The translations under genes were made by a program, and so were the position numbers. The notes below the pieces were generated by a model, which saw nothing but the letters and a program-made list of their open reading frames with translations, made no database searches and was not told the origin of the DNA. From Apodemus sylvaticus (taxonomy: Eukaryota > Chordata > Mammalia > Rodentia > Muridae), in the NCBI RefSeq assembly GCF_947179515.1, contig NC_067472.1, positions 178,264,078-178,328,077 of the forward strand: a stretch of 64,000 nucleotides of DNA. The letters run 5' to 3'. Below are positions 13,701 to 21,665 of the stretch, piece after piece; position 1 is the stretch's first letter, and each line of letters begins with the position of its first letter.

Positions 13701-15662
13701 ATGGAGCTAAAGGTGTTGCTGGGGCCCGGAAAGGGGACATCTTGCTCTTTATAGCTGCTGAAATCAAAGCGTCGCCAAGACCCCACTAGTGGACTTGGAA
13801 TGTTTCAGGAGCACTTACCACCCATCGTAGGCCCACAGTCCGTTGTAAAATGCCAGGCTGATGGCGCCCACAGAGGTCTGTGTACCCTCAAAAGAGTTCT
13901 GAAAGTTCTTTACATTTCCTGAAATTAAACCAGACAGTGCAGCGTGAATGTCAGCTGGCCAGACACTGATATCATTCTCCTCTCTACCAGAAAGAAGGGT
14001 ATGACCCATGACCCACTTATGAAAGGAACCAAAAACTACGCATGATAGTACATGTCTGTCATCCCAGCACTCAGGATATTGAGGCAGGAGCATCATAAGT
14101 TAGAGGCAAGCCTAGGCTATATGGTAAGTTCCTATATCATCAATCAATCAGTCAACCAACCATCTAACCAACCAACCAATCAATCAATCAATGCCAACAA
14201 GGAAGTGCAAATATATAAACCATAAAACACACATGCTAGTGGGCAAGACTGCTCCAGGAGACAAGAAGTCACAGGCTGAGTGGAGCCTGCTCTCCCAGCC
14301 TGCCGCACCTCACCTTGGGCCAGGAAGACCAGTCCACTGATGATGATGATGGCCACGATCACCATCTTGGCTGCCGTGAAGACATTCTGGACATAGCTGC
14401 CAAGCCGCACGCTCAGCGCATTCACTGTAGTGATAAGCACTGGAAGGCCCAAGTCGAGTAACATTTTGTATTCATGGTTTTTCCCAAAGTCCTGGGAATC
14501 CCTCCTTTTCTATTTCCCCCCACTTCCCACCCTCAGGGAAGGGGGTAGAATTGAAAAAAACTAGCTCTAACAACTTCAAGACACACCAACGTTGACCCTC
14601 GAAATCAAGCCCAATCTCAGACTGTGAAGGAGAACCAGCCAGGCAGGTCCTGAACAAGGAAAGCCCAGGATAGCCCCCTTCCTGCGGCTCCCATAGACCT
14701 GAATATTTGCCCAACATCTGCTGGGATAGCCACCCCTGCAGGCCTGCTGTCCTGGGGAAGAAAGAGCCAAGACCAGAGGTCCCAAGACATCAGCAATTCA
14801 GGCCGCCCCTGTCCCCACCCCTTCTGTCCCACCCCCCTCCCCCAATCTGGTACTCACAGATGGCAGCAGCAGCCAGGAGTTTCACTACCACAGCAGGAGG
14901 CTTGCAGCCTGAGTAAAAGGCCGCACACACATACTCCGAAAAGCTGAGGCAGATGATGGCGAATGATGAGGGCTTCATGACGATCAGGCTGGTCCAGGAG
15001 AACAGGTAGGCAGGGATGGGACCAAAGGCCTCCATCAGATAGGGGTACTCACCCCCTGACTTGGTGATCATTGTGCCAAGCTCTGCAAAGCACAGAGCAC
15101 CTGGAACACAGAAGGGAGCCCCTCCTTATGAGGCTCCATCCTATTCCACAGGGCTTCCTCTTTTGGAGACTCACATTCTAAACAGCCCAGTCCCGGCTGC
15201 TGGACCTTTAATTGCAGTCAGATTCACCCTTATTTGCCACACACCCACTGTGAGGAACCCAGCTGGGCATGGTGGTGCAAGCCTATAATCCCAACACTTA
15301 GGACCTTTTCTGGGGAATCCTACCCCACATACCCTGTACCTGGAGAAGGTCAAATAGTCCTTGGCAGACCTCGGGCCCCAGCAAATACCTGGATTCCTGG
15401 AACACTTCTCCATGCAAAGGAGGTATCCCCAGTACTTCAAAGTCTAGCCAACGAAACCTCACCCTAAGAAGAATCACTTCCCACTCTCCAAACGTCTATA
15501 AATACCCCAGGTTCACCCTGAATAAAGTACATGTGTACAAGCACACCTGGAATAAAGGTATGTGCACGAGATAAGATTCTCTGAGAGAGCTGTTTCATTG
15601 ATGACCGTCAGAGAAGGCCTTTGTCTAAAAGAGCTGTAGCACTAAGATCCTCAGAGAACACA

Positions 15663-15697
<35 letters not shown>

Positions 15698-16492
15698 TCC
15701 CAACCATATCAGGACCCTGCAGAACCATCCCCGTCCTGGGGCTCCACTCCATCCTTCCAGCCTAGTGTGCAGTGGTGTCTAGACACCCTGAGAGGGAAGA
15801 ACCACAGCTGCACCTGGCAACATGCATACCACAGTTCGGGACCAGCCTGGGCTAACAAGTGAGACCCTGTGCTTATGTGGCTTGTCTCCACACTTGATGG
15901 AGTGAGTCACCGCTATTACCCAGTGTAGCCAGGATTCCACAGGCTGCCCATATGATGAGACAGGGCCCCACAGATTCTGTGTTGGCCAGCACAGACTTGG
16001 GGGAGATGAAGATCCCGGAGCCAATGATGGTGCCCACGATGATACAGATGCCACTGAGAAGACCCACCTGCATGTACAAGAATAGAACTAATTCTACCAG
16101 TCAGGAGTCCACAGGGCCAGAGGTGATTCCCCCAACCCCAGTGCGGCCAGAAGAACGCAGATGGATTTGTGCCCCAGGCACACCCACCCTGTGCTGCTGC
16201 CACGGAGCACCGGGCCACTTTCCTTACACCGAGGCATCAGAACTGCCCCATGCTCTGGCTATACCGTCTCACACCCACTTCACTGGGCAGGAGGGTGGAA
16301 TCGAGGCAGACAGCCAGGAAGACAAAGCATAGCTTGATTCCTGCCTTTCATGTAAACACTGATCTGGTCAACGGACTTCCAGAAAGAAGAGCCACCAGAC
16401 CGGAACAGACTTCTTCAGTGGGTGCGGGTAACCAGCATGCCCAGCATGGGGAAGCTGAGGCTTGACTTCAAGGCCAGCCTGGGCTACCTAGT

Positions 16493-16536
<44 letters not shown>

Positions 16537-18636
16537 AAGAAGAAGGAGGAGGAGGAAGAGAAGGAGGAGAAGGAGGAGGAAGGAAGGAAGGAAGGAAGGA
16601 AAGGAAAGGAAAGGAAAGGAAAGGAAAAAGTAAAAGAAAAAGAAAAAGAAGAAGAAAGAGAAAGAGAAAGAGAAAGAGAAAGAGAAAAAGAAAAAGAAAA
16701 AGAAAAAGAAAAAGAAAGGAAAGTTTCCCACTATCAAGATAAGACTCAAAGACTGAGTCCTGTCACATGAACAGTAGGGATCTCCCAGGAGCAGAACACT
16801 GGTGACACTGACAAAATTTCCTATGATGACACTTCAGTGGCCCGAGCTTTCTAGGAAAAATTTTTTTTTTAGGAAGGCAGCCGAGTGGCTCAGGCCTGAA
16901 ATCCCAGCACTTGTGAGGTAGAGGCAGGAGGGTCACAAGTTTGAGGTCAGCCTTGGCTGTGGCGAACTGGAAGCCTTTCCTACATGAGATCCTGTCTCCA
17001 AAAGAAAAAAAAAAGCGGGGGGGGGGGGGGAATCTGCACATTTTATTTTGAGTAAACGTAATACCAATTAATGAGTCAAAAAACTAAGTAAAATTACAAA
17101 ATAAAGATAAAAGCTGCCGCAGGTGTCTACTTAATACCGCTGGCCCTTGGAGGCTGCCCAGGGCTCTGCAAACACAAATGGAGACCCAGGAGGAGCAAGA
17201 CCAGCTTCCATGCAGCTTTCGGCTGAGCCAGGCTGCCTTTCCTTCCACCTCCCAGGGTGTGGGCTTGTCTCACTGCAGACGCCAGAACCTTCCTCCATCA
17301 GAGAGACTGGTAGCTTCCAAGTTGGACATCAGGAGCCATTCAGCATCTGACTGTCTGAGTGAAGACACCTGGGGTTTTATTGCTATGCTGGGTGGCTGCA
17401 GGGTCATGGGGGTCCCAAGAAGACACTGCTGGGACTCCAACTGGCAGGGAGGACAATGTCATCGTCCAGAGCCTGGCCGCTGGGGACAGACTCCCGTGCT
17501 GAGCCTCGGTTGGGATATATTATCCCCCGCCAGGCCACATAGCTTCAAGTCATCCCTCTCCAGACCCTCTACCTGCGAGGCAGCGGGACCCAACGATCCC
17601 ACCCATGCCTCAGTTGCCCAGTGTTGCCCTTGAAGCCATGTGGAGTTCAAAACCTATCTTGAGCGGCTCTGGAACCCTGGTTCCTCATCCATGAGCCTAA
17701 AAGGCTTCCTGGCCCTTCTTGTTTGGCTCCTGCTCTGCCTGCATACCTGGGACAGGTGTCGAGTGGTGTACCCAGCTCCAGTCCTCCTCCATCCACTCTT
17801 ACCCTGGAACTCAGCCTTCCCCCAGCATCTCCATGCATTCAGCTGGTCCCGCCTGTCAGCTCCTCCCCGCTAGCTTGGGCTCTCTGGTGCTGGAAGCACA
17901 ACCATTCCCAGCACCACAGCTGGGACAGATGAGGGCCAGCTGTGGTAAGAGGCTGGAGGCCTAGGGGAACCAGGCATCAGAGGACTCTCTCATTCTTTTC
18001 GAAAAAACCATTGGTGTACAGGCTCCCTGTAAGCTTAGATGGCTTGCTAACACAGAGAAACGTGTGCATGGGTCTTAAGTATATATACATGAACTTCAAA
18101 GGAGCTTACTAAATTTACTGGTGGGTGTGGAAGAGGCAAGTCCAGATAACTGTTCATTTTATAATGTATGAAAGTCAGCCAGGGTGTGGAGGGCCAACAT
18201 AGCAGTTAAGAGTGAGCACTACTCTGAGGATCTAAGTTCGATTCCCCGAATCCCTCATAGTGACTCACAACTGCTGTGGTTACAGCTCCAAGAAGACCTG
18301 ACACACAGACTGTAAAAACAACAGCAACAACATTGCCAGGCATGGTGCTGGCATGTACTGCTTGCCTGTCATCTCAAGTCTCGGGGTGCTGAGGCAGAAG
18401 ACTCTTGCGTTCAAGGCCACGCAGAGCTACATAGCGAAACCTTGGTTCAGTAAGCAAACAAGCAAGCCATCGTGTGCTTCTTCTAGGGACCAGTGGGGCC
18501 AACACTGCTCAACACTGGTTGGCCAACCCCAACCCTGCCAACCCCTCACCTCTTTCTGGAGACTTGTAGTCTTGGGTTCAGTACTGTGGATGGATTTCTC
18601 ATCCTCTCTCCGCCTCCTCGGGCTAGTCTCCTCCAT
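1542..18636 (-). CDS. Slc7a9: Slc7a9 (b0,+AT) gene, coding exons 2-11, 3' end outside window
   Basis: Slc7a9 is the 12-TM light subunit that pairs through a disulfide with rBAT (Slc3a1) in kidney and gut brush border. It imports cystine and dibasic amino acids in exchange for neutral ones. Ten exons, joined at 18550-18636, 15920-16067, 14858-15100, 14314-14439, 13819-13918, 12862-12906, 12225-12348, 11350-11453, 2485-2581 and 1542-1691, give 1224 nt (408 codons) with no stop. Every junction is GT-AG and every phase matches. Numbering is collinear with the human protein: the GSG motif of TM1 is residues 45-47, Cys144 (rBAT disulfide) is in exon 4, Trp230 and Asp233 of the substrate site are in exon 6, and the cystinuria-variant positions Gly105, Val170, Ala182, Arg333 and Ala354 all carry the human wild-type residue. 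About 79 C-terminal residues (TM11-12 and tail) would follow to the left of position 1; I found no such exon in 1-1541. The gene looks intact. Confidence 0.97.
1692..2484 (-). other. Slc7a9 intron 10
   Basis: It holds a minus-strand B1/B4-like fragment at about 1925-2012 (bases reading ctcctgcctcagcctcctga and agtgctggg). The rest is unique-looking intronic DNA. Confidence 0.6.
2485..2581 (-). CDS. Slc7a9: Slc7a9 exon 10, residues 326-358
   Basis: It encodes [20 protein letters not shown], then KRLTPAPALIFY. Arg333 and Ala354, cystinuria-variant positions in human, are wild type. The acceptor is ttctttcag and the donor gtaagtatgg, ending in phase 0. Confidence 0.97.
2895..3046 (+). repeat. 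(CA)n then (GA/GGGA)n purine tract
   Basis: A short CA run at 2895-2910 passes into about 135 nt of almost pure GA/GGA/GGGA. It makes long meaningless open frames on both strands (RERERE and SLSPLS). It sits just 5' of a B2/B3 SINE. Confidence 0.9.
3053..3270 (+). mobile_element. B2/B3 SINE
   Basis: The tRNA-related head reads ctgtagagatggctcag, followed by a diverged B-box region and a 3' part with gactcagatgcctcttgtgt. The divergence suggests an old B3. Confidence 0.75.
3700..4065 (+). mobile_element. L1 3'-region fragment
   Basis: It contains gtggagtactactcagcaag and the preceding aatagcc/aactgccaaaaa-type text typical of the end of L1 ORF2 and 3' region. It is degenerate with no open frame. 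Confidence 0.6.
4079..4255 (+). mobile_element. B1 SINE with target-site duplication
   Basis: A full-length B1 (cggtggtggcacacgcctt to gaaaccctgactcag) with a 26-nt A-tail. The 13-bp direct repeats aaacttttagagg at 4066-4078 and 4256-4268 mark the insertion exactly. Confidence 0.93.
4950..5050 (+). mobile_element. B1-type SINE, 3' truncated
   Basis: Starts taggtgtggtggtgcatacc and is recognisable to the agcctagtctacatag segment, then turns into a short TAGC-rich tract (5050-5095). Confidence 0.8.
5282..5474 (+). mobile_element. B2 SINE
   Basis: A near-complete B2: gctggagagatggctcag head, caattcctagcaaccatatg, and an ataaatctttaaaat tail with an A-run. Confidence 0.93.
5690..5815 (+). mobile_element. 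B3-like SINE 3' fragment
   Basis: It resembles the B3 body (ggaacccatatgatggagag followed by CA-rich text with cacacatgtggcc). The 5' head is missing or too diverged. Confidence 0.45.
6190..6325 (+). mobile_element. B4/B1-type SINE nested in L1
   Basis: Diverged monomer: ccaggtatgatggcacatac, a caggaggcagaggtaggtgg block, and the end gaaaaccctgtctcaataaa. L1 text resumes after it. Confidence 0.65.
6590..6765 (+). mobile_element. B2 SINE nested in L1
   Basis: Head gcagagttggctgggcag, B-box ggtcctgagtgtgattccca, and tail ataaatctttttttaaaat. It interrupts L1 sequence on both sides. Confidence 0.85.
7228..7357 (+). mobile_element. B1 SINE
   Basis: Starts gagcaggtggtacacacctt and reaches gcagagaaaccctgag, where a long GA tract replaces the usual A-tail. 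Confidence 0.85.
7356..7566 (+). repeat. (GA/GGGA)n purine tract grown from a B1 tail
   Basis: About 210 nt of G and A only, apart from a few bases. It directly follows the B1 at 7228-7357 and precedes a B3. Confidence 0.9.
7567..7762 (+). mobile_element. B3/B2 SINE with (CA)n tail
   Basis: gcacttactgctctacagag, then gggttcagttctcagcacca, cagctccagttccaaggg and a terminal (CA)16 at 7729-7760. The order is typical of B3. Confidence 0.85.
7763..7885 (+). mobile_element. L1 ORF2 C-terminal fragment
   Basis: It resembles the ORF2 region where L1 reads ...gtagaagaataaaactaga... and ...tacaaaaatcaactcc. The segment aactcctagtggatcaaaga at 8893-8912 continues the same consensus after intervening SINEs, so one L1 was split by insertions. 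Confidence 0.6.
8250..8400 (+). mobile_element. B1 SINE
   Basis: ctggccaggcaggggtgatg start, agtgagttccaggacagtca, and end ccctaccttgaaaaaccaaa. Confidence 0.9.
8935..9112 (+). mobile_element. B2 SINE
   Basis: gggctggtgagatggctcag head, gctcttccagaggtcctgag, and a shortened 3' part ending in attaaattatatatataaaa. Confidence 0.9.
9113..9460 (+). mobile_element. L1 ORF2 3' fragment
   Basis: It carries gccttctgcacagcaaagga and gtctagaatacacaaatcac, hallmark text of the ORF2 C-terminal third. The frames are broken. Confidence 0.75.
9462..9642 (+). mobile_element. B1 SINE with internal 3' tandem duplication
   Basis: A B1 starting aagccgggcagtgatggtac. Its 3' third (acagccagagctacacagag to ctgtctacacaag) is repeated immediately, with a period of about 38 nt between 9567 and 9642. 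Confidence 0.88.
9660..9865 (+). mobile_element. B3-like SINE
   Basis: Head gtgggaagatggctcaccag, a diverged middle, and a CA-rich 3' end with tgcatgcctgcacagacaca. Confidence 0.6.
9880..10235 (+). mobile_element. L1 ORF2 extreme 3' fragment
   Basis: gttcagcatccttagccatg, agatgttgggaaagaggaac and gggattgtaaattgggacgg match the last part of L1 ORF2. With the pieces at 5820-9460 it forms one interrupted plus-strand L1. Confidence 0.75.
10418..10512 (+). repeat. (CCCT/CCTT)n pyrimidine tract
   Basis: About 95 nt of C and T in CCCT and CCTT tetramers, with purines only at its ends. Confidence 0.92.
11350..11453 (-). CDS. Slc7a9: Slc7a9 exon 9, residues 292-326 (TM8)
   Basis: It encodes TFGDRVLYPASWVVPLF followed by STIGAANGTCFTAGR. 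The acceptor is tctgcag and the donor gtaggg. The Arg326 codon is split after two bases. The 8.8-kb intron 9 that follows holds most of the repeats of this gene. Confidence 0.97.
11454..12224 (-). other. Slc7a9 intron 8
   Basis: Apart from the 32-bp minisatellite at 11746-11873, I see no repeat or gene. Two short open frames here (about 11414-11617 minus and 11587-11832 plus) are read-through or repeat artefacts. Confidence 0.6.
11746..11873 (+). repeat. Degenerate 32-bp minisatellite, four units
   Basis: Units begin at 11746, 11778, 11810 and 11842, exactly 32 nt apart. Units 1 and 2 differ at only two positions (ttccaggccccacc.. against ttcctggccccacc..); units 3 and 4 are progressively diverged. 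Related CACCTC-rich text extends leftwards to about 11640. Confidence 0.85.
12225..12348 (-). CDS. Slc7a9: Slc7a9 exon 8, residues 250-291 (TM7)
   Basis: It encodes NLPMAIVIGIPLVTVCYILM, then NIAYFTVMTPTELLQSQAVAV. The acceptor is cttttcag and the donor gtaagtgg, ending in phase 0. The sequence matches the family closely with no break. Confidence 0.97.
12862..12906 (-). CDS. Slc7a9: Slc7a9 exon 7, residues 235-250 (45 nt)
   Basis: This small exon encodes NQLNYITEELRNPYR, the conserved intracellular loop after TM6 of the LAT family. It has a ctttgtccag acceptor and a gtaagag donor. It enters and leaves in phase 2, so skipping would keep the frame but remove the loop. Confidence 0.96.
13047..13240 (+). 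mobile_element. ID-family SINE with its 5' half in three tandem copies
   Basis: ctgggggYgtggctcag occurs at 13071, 13122 and 13172 (spacing 51 and 50 nt). Each copy carries the tRNA-like A-box part of an ID element. Only the last continues into the distal part (caaagccctaggttccattc). Confidence 0.82.
13819..13918 (-). CDS. Slc7a9: Slc7a9 exon 6, residues 202-235 (TM6 substrate site)
   Basis: It encodes the loop GNVKNFQNSFEG and the TM6 motif ISLAFYNGLWAYDGW. Trp230 and Asp233 of this motif line the substrate pocket in the family. The acceptor is gtttaatttcag and the donor gtaagt. The Trp235 codon is split after two bases. Confidence 0.97.
14035..14196 (+). repeat. B1/B4 fragment followed by (CAAT/CAAC)n
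   Basis: 14040-14130 reads like a decayed B monomer (catcccagcactcaggatat). It runs into CAAT/CCAA tetramers to 14193. It lies in intron 5, about 120 nt from exon 5. Confidence 0.75.
14314..14439 (-). CDS. Slc7a9: Slc7a9 exon 5, residues 160-202 (TM4-TM5)
   Basis: It encodes LLITTVNALSVRLGSYVQNV, then a very hydrophobic IVAIIIISGLVFL helix. Val170 and Ala182, both cystinuria-variant positions in human, carry the wild-type residues. The acceptor is gggccttccag and the donor gtgagg. Confidence 0.97.
14858..15100 (-). CDS. Slc7a9: Slc7a9 exon 4, residues 79-160 (TM2-TM4, rBAT cysteine)
   Basis: This is the longest exon of the gene in the window, at 243 nt. It carries ELGTMITKSGGEYPY, then Gly105 (the common cystinuria position in people), and the extracellular loop FYSGCKPP whose Cys144 makes the disulfide to rBAT. 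The acceptor is tgtgttccag and the donor gtgagtacc. It enters in phase 1 and leaves in phase 1. Confidence 0.97.
15101..15919 (-). other. Slc7a9 intron 3
   Basis: It contains a B1 head fragment at 15260-15305 (gctgggcatggtggtgcaag) and a (CG)/(CA) run at 15664-15699. No further feature seen. Confidence 0.6.
15920..16067 (-). CDS. Slc7a9: Slc7a9 exon 3, residues 30-79 (TM1 and start of TM2)
   Basis: It opens VGLLSGICIIVG and contains the unwound-helix motif GTIIGSGIF at residues 41-49, which in the LAT family holds the amino and carboxyl groups of the substrate. The acceptor is tacatgcag and the donor gtaatag. The donor splits the Gly79 codon after its first base. Confidence 0.97.
16435..16725 (+). 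repeat. B1 fragment with long (GA)/(GAA)/(GGAA)/(GAAA) compound tract
   Basis: A short B1 piece (gaagctgaggcttgacttca, ggccagcctgggctac) ends in about 230 nt of pure purine with successive GA, GGA, GAAGG, AAAGG and AAAGAG units. Mirror-symmetric purine runs of this kind can form triplex DNA. Confidence 0.9.
16868..17032 (+). mobile_element. B4/B1-type SINE with terminal poly-G
   Basis: cgagtggctcaggcctgaaa, ggtagaggcaggagggtcac and gagatcctgtctccaaaaga. It ends in an A-run and then a run of 12 or more G at 17018-17030. Confidence 0.75.
18188..18325 (+). mobile_element. B3-like SINE
   Basis: aacatagcagttaagagtga, gatctaagttcgattccccg, gtgactcacaactgctgtgg and cagctccaagaagacctgac. Confidence 0.7.
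18335..18445 (+). mobile_element. B4/B1-type SINE
   Basis: Starts attgccaggcatggtgctgg and ends aaaccttggttcag. It stops about 105 nt from the donor of Slc7a9 exon 2. Confidence 0.7.
18550..18636 (-). CDS. Slc7a9: Slc7a9 exon 2, residues 1-29 (start codon)
   Basis: The ATG is at 18636-18634. The encoded cytosolic N-terminus begins MEETSPRRRRED and ends SLQKE, followed by donor gtgagg. The exon starts at 18661 after a tctcctttcag acceptor, which leaves 25 nt of 5' UTR. The basic, charged N-tail matches b0,+AT of other mammals. The next exon continues in phase 0. Confidence 0.95.
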
Positions 18637-19004
18637 TGTTGCCCTCTGCTAGCTCCAGGGGCTGAAAGGAGAGTCTCTTGAGTCAGCAGGTACAAACAAT
18701 ATGCAAGGGGAAAGAGGGAGCAGGTGAGTTTTAACCAGGTCTTTCTCAGGCTTGGGCATCTAGGTGGTTTTCCAAAAGCCAGGAGCTGCTCCCTCCGAGG
18801 AAGGCACAGTCCTCCATCTCCTCAAGAATCCTCTGCTCCACTCCAGGATACATGCTGTCCAAGCGACAGAGCTTCCCATTGCTCTTCCAAAGTTATCTTG
18901 TATCCCACTACTCCCTGCGCCCCTACATTTAAAATATGCTCTACTTCCATGACCCAACGTCACTATTTCTCAAAACTAAATAAAGGCATTGTTACATATT
19001 ACAT

Positions 19005-19160
19005 GCGTATTAATGCATACCTGTACTCCTAGCACAGGGGTCGTTGAAGTAGGAAATGGTAAGCTCAAGTCTAGCCTGGGCTACCCAGCAAGTCAAGACA
19101 ACCTGGGATACATGGAAAGACTCTGTCTTTAAAAGAAAAAAGAAAGAAAGAAAAAAGATA
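19005..19160 (+). mobile_element. B4-type SINE
   Basis: aatgcatacctgtactccta, tctagcctgggctacccagc, and actctgtctttaaaag followed by an (AAAG) tail. It lies in Slc7a9 intron 1. Confidence 0.65.
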
Positions 19161-19308
19161 AATAAAGTAAACCAAGAACTGAAACATACTGAAACGTCCT
19201 AAGGCAGGGATGATTTGCTGGAGTAAACCAGCTCAACCTACAACATACAGAGAGGTGATGGTGGTACCCTGTGTCTAAAGACCCCAGGCTGACAGAAGCA
19301 GGCCTTAC

Positions 19309-19430
19309 CTTTGCCGGTGATGCTCACTCAGCTGACCACCACCCAGCCTGAAACTGTAGGGCCAAGCCCCAGGACGGGCCATGTCTTGTGCCTAGGCGTG
19401 GAGGAAGCCAAACGGTACAGAGGTCAACAG
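19309..19430 (-). other. Slc7a9: Candidate non-coding exon 1 of Slc7a9
   Basis: Read on the minus strand, a strong donor (GGCAAAG followed by gtaagg) ends at 19309, about 650 nt upstream of the acceptor of the ATG-bearing exon. Human SLC7A9 also has an untranslated first exon. The upper limit is a guess set by the promoter-like motifs just above. A cDNA 5' end would settle it. Confidence 0.4.
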
Positions 19431-19431
19431 A

Positions 19432-19470
19432 GGTAATTATTAAACACCCACCTCCCCCCTTTTATTTTCC
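19432..19470 (-). promoter_or_regulatory. Candidate Slc7a9 proximal promoter: HNF1-like site and TATA-like box
   Basis: Positions 19432-19444 read GGTAATTATTAAA, which matches the palindromic HNF1 consensus GTTAATNATTAAC with one mismatch per half-site. Reading towards the gene, ATAAAAGG lies at 19458-19465. HNF1 sites are common in kidney-proximal-tubule and enterocyte promoters, which fits where this transporter is expressed. The link to transcription start is inference. Confidence 0.35.
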
Positions 19471-21060
19471 TTCGAAGCAACAAAGCCCTCATAGACACCG
19501 CCAGACCCAAAACAGGAGGATCAGAGAAGTCCTGCTTTCCCCCAGGAACATTTGGCTTTATCTGCGCCTAGATCCTTTTGTAAAAAAGCAGATTCTTCTA
19601 GATCAGCTACTTCCTGAGAGGAGAAATACCTTCAGCGAGCTGAAAAGGAAACCGCTCAGAGAACTGGGGAACTCACAGAGATAAACTTTGGAACCAGCCA
19701 TATCTTGCTGGGCTGGCTCTGGAGACTCAAAGTGCTGAATCTGTAACTTCCTTTCCCAGAGGTTTTGCTGCCTCCCAGGAATTTCCTTCTGGGAGTCCTG
19801 GTGTCCCAGAGGGAACTGGCAGGAGGTTGGGTGAGGCCTTCCCACCAAAGTCTGGAGGGCTCCAACAGGGTGCTCCATTTCACCTGGACTCCAGCCAAGT
19901 GCCCTCAGGTTCCTGTCACATGCTGTTCAAGGAACCCAGGACTTGATCGCTGGACCATAGAGAGGGAAAGGAACACAAAGAGTAGTCCTTTGATCTTCAA
20001 TTCCCTCAAGGGAAAACCGGGCCAGACAGAGCCAGCAACAGGAAGGCTCTACAGATAGGATCCAATCCTGAATCTCCCCCATCAGAGTGGGAGGAGCCAG
20101 AGCTCCCCTGGCTGGGCTCAGCGGGGGTCTTGGCTACTAGTCCCACAAGCCTCAACCACCCATTTTTCTCGCTGCAGCACTGGAGCTGAAGCTGTAGCTG
20201 AGTGGGCAGGAGCCAGCAAGACCTCCTCTCTCCAGCCCCAGAGCTCCTCATTTAACTGTTACAGCACCAACTCCCCCAGGGTAAGATCTAACAACGTCCT
20301 CGAGAGTGGGACGGTTCTGAAGGTCAGGGCAAGAGTTATGGGGTTGGGGGTGGGGGAACATATTTTTCTGGGTCCTCTTTTGTGACCTGCAGGAGGACAA
20401 GGGATGCCAATGTCCCAGAGCCAGGGCACTGACTGAGAGGTGGAGTTGTTTTGTTTGCGTTTAGTTTTTATTTTAGTTTTAAAAGCTGGTGGGAGTTTCA
20501 ATGCCCCCAAGCCCTTCCCTTGATGTGGTTATCTGAACCCTTGGCTCTCAGAGTTTCACAGTCAGACTTTCTTGGGTTTCTGTGTCCTTCTCTGGACACC
20601 CAGTGAAATCCGCTTGCTTGCTGGAGACACTCTTTACTTGCCACTGGCTCTGAAGCCACCCCTCCCCCATTGTCCTGCCCTCCCCCAGTGCAGTGAATCT
20701 TGGGTGGCTATACCTCAGAGCCCGCCTGCTTTCCCTTTTCTTTTGTGTATAATCTTGAACTCGCATGCCAAAGAGTGTGAGGCCGGAGGTCAACCTCAAC
20801 CTTGAGGGTATTTGTGTGGATGTGTGCTGTGCATATGTGTGGAGGTCAGAGGACAACTTTTGGCTCTTGCTACCAAGCCTGATAACCTGAGTTGGATCCC
20901 TGGGACCCTACTTGGTTGTTGTTGTTGTCGTTGTTGTGAGACTGTCTCTTGCTGAGCTGAAGCTTATGGATGAGGCCAAGCCAGTGCTGAGTCCCAGCCA
21001 TCCCCCTGCTCCATGCTTCCCAGGGGAAGGGGAATTGAACTTAGCTCCTCCTGCCTGAGG
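19471..21060. other. Intergenic, upstream of Slc7a9
   Basis: No exon with flanking splice sites was found. 20800-20915 contains B3-like text (gataacctgagttggatccc). The rest is unique-looking and could hold regulatory sequence for Slc7a9, but nothing specific can be supported. Confidence 0.5.
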
Positions 21061-21066
21061 GCAAAA

Positions 21067-21107
21067 TGGGTACTTGTATGTGGCATATCTGCATGTGGAT
21101 ATCCACC
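21067..21107 (+). repeat. Left arm of a perfect 41-bp inverted repeat
   Basis: The reverse complement of this segment occurs without mismatch at 22150-22190, 1042 nt further on. It includes the 12-bp palindrome GTGGATATCCAC. Flanks outside the arms do not match. Confidence 0.93.
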
Positions 21108-21114
21108 CAGAATA

Positions 21115-21300
21115 AAGAGTCATGCGGTGGTGGCGCACGCCTTTAATCGCAGCACTCGGGAAGCAGAGGCAGGAGGATCTCTGAGTTTGAGGCCAGCCTG
21201 GTCTACAGAGTGAGTTGCAGGACAGCCAGGGTTATACAAAGAAACCCTGTCTCAAAAACAAACAAACAAACAAACAAACAGAGAAAGAAAGAAACAGAAA
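21115..21300 (+). mobile_element. B1 SINE with (AAAC)n tail
   Basis: tgcggtggtggcgcacgcct start, agtgagttgcaggacagcca, and caaaaacaaacaaacaaaca tail. It begins only 8 nt beyond the left inverted-repeat arm. Confidence 0.93.
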
Positions 21301-21474
21301 GAAAGGGAAGAATCTTAACACATTGCCCAGGCTGGACCACAAACTTCTGAGCTTGTACAATCCTCTTGCCTTTGCCTGCTGAGCAGCCAGGCTCACAGAG
21401 GGAGTGGTCCTGAGAAGCCCGAAAACTTCCTCAGTATCTTCACAGATTGATTATGGATCAGAAATGTGAAGATT

Positions 21475-21665
21475 TGAACCGGGCCTCGTGGCATAGGCTT
21501 GTAACCCCAGGCTATTCAGAAGGGTGATGCAGGAGGATTGAGTCCAAGGCCGGCTTAGGCAGCTTTGTGAGACCCTGTCTCAAACCACAGAGCAATATAA
21601 GGGCTAGAGAGTCCAGTGGTAGGTGCACATCCAGCATGTGTAAGGCCCCATGGGTCAGTCCTTAG
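21475..21665 (+). mobile_element. B4 SINE (B1 monomer plus ID-like part)
   Basis: accgggcctcgtggcatagg ... accctgtctcaaaccacaga is followed by ID-like ccagtggtaggtgcacatcc and gtaaggccccatgggtcagt. Confidence 0.75.

Larger units (their letters stand above)
12349..13818 (-). other. Slc7a9 introns 7 and 6 (around exon 7)
   Basis: An ID-like fragment (agcccagtggtagagcactt) lies at about 12660-12715 and the triplicated ID module at 13047-13240. The remaining sequence, including 13250-13800, shows no repeat or gene I can name. Confidence 0.55.
16068..18549 (-). other. Slc7a9 intron 2
   Basis: It holds a B1 fragment plus a 240-nt purine tract, a B-monomer with a G-run, a B3 and a B4-type SINE (listed separately). 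17040-18180 appears unique. The 151-aa plus-strand frame at 17178-17633 is antisense and matches no family I know. Confidence 0.6.

Noticed and set aside
17178..17633. 151-aa plus-strand open frame in Slc7a9 intron 2
   Set aside because: Antisense to an intron, no recognisable domain, no promoter or splice support. Length is within chance for GC-rich DNA.
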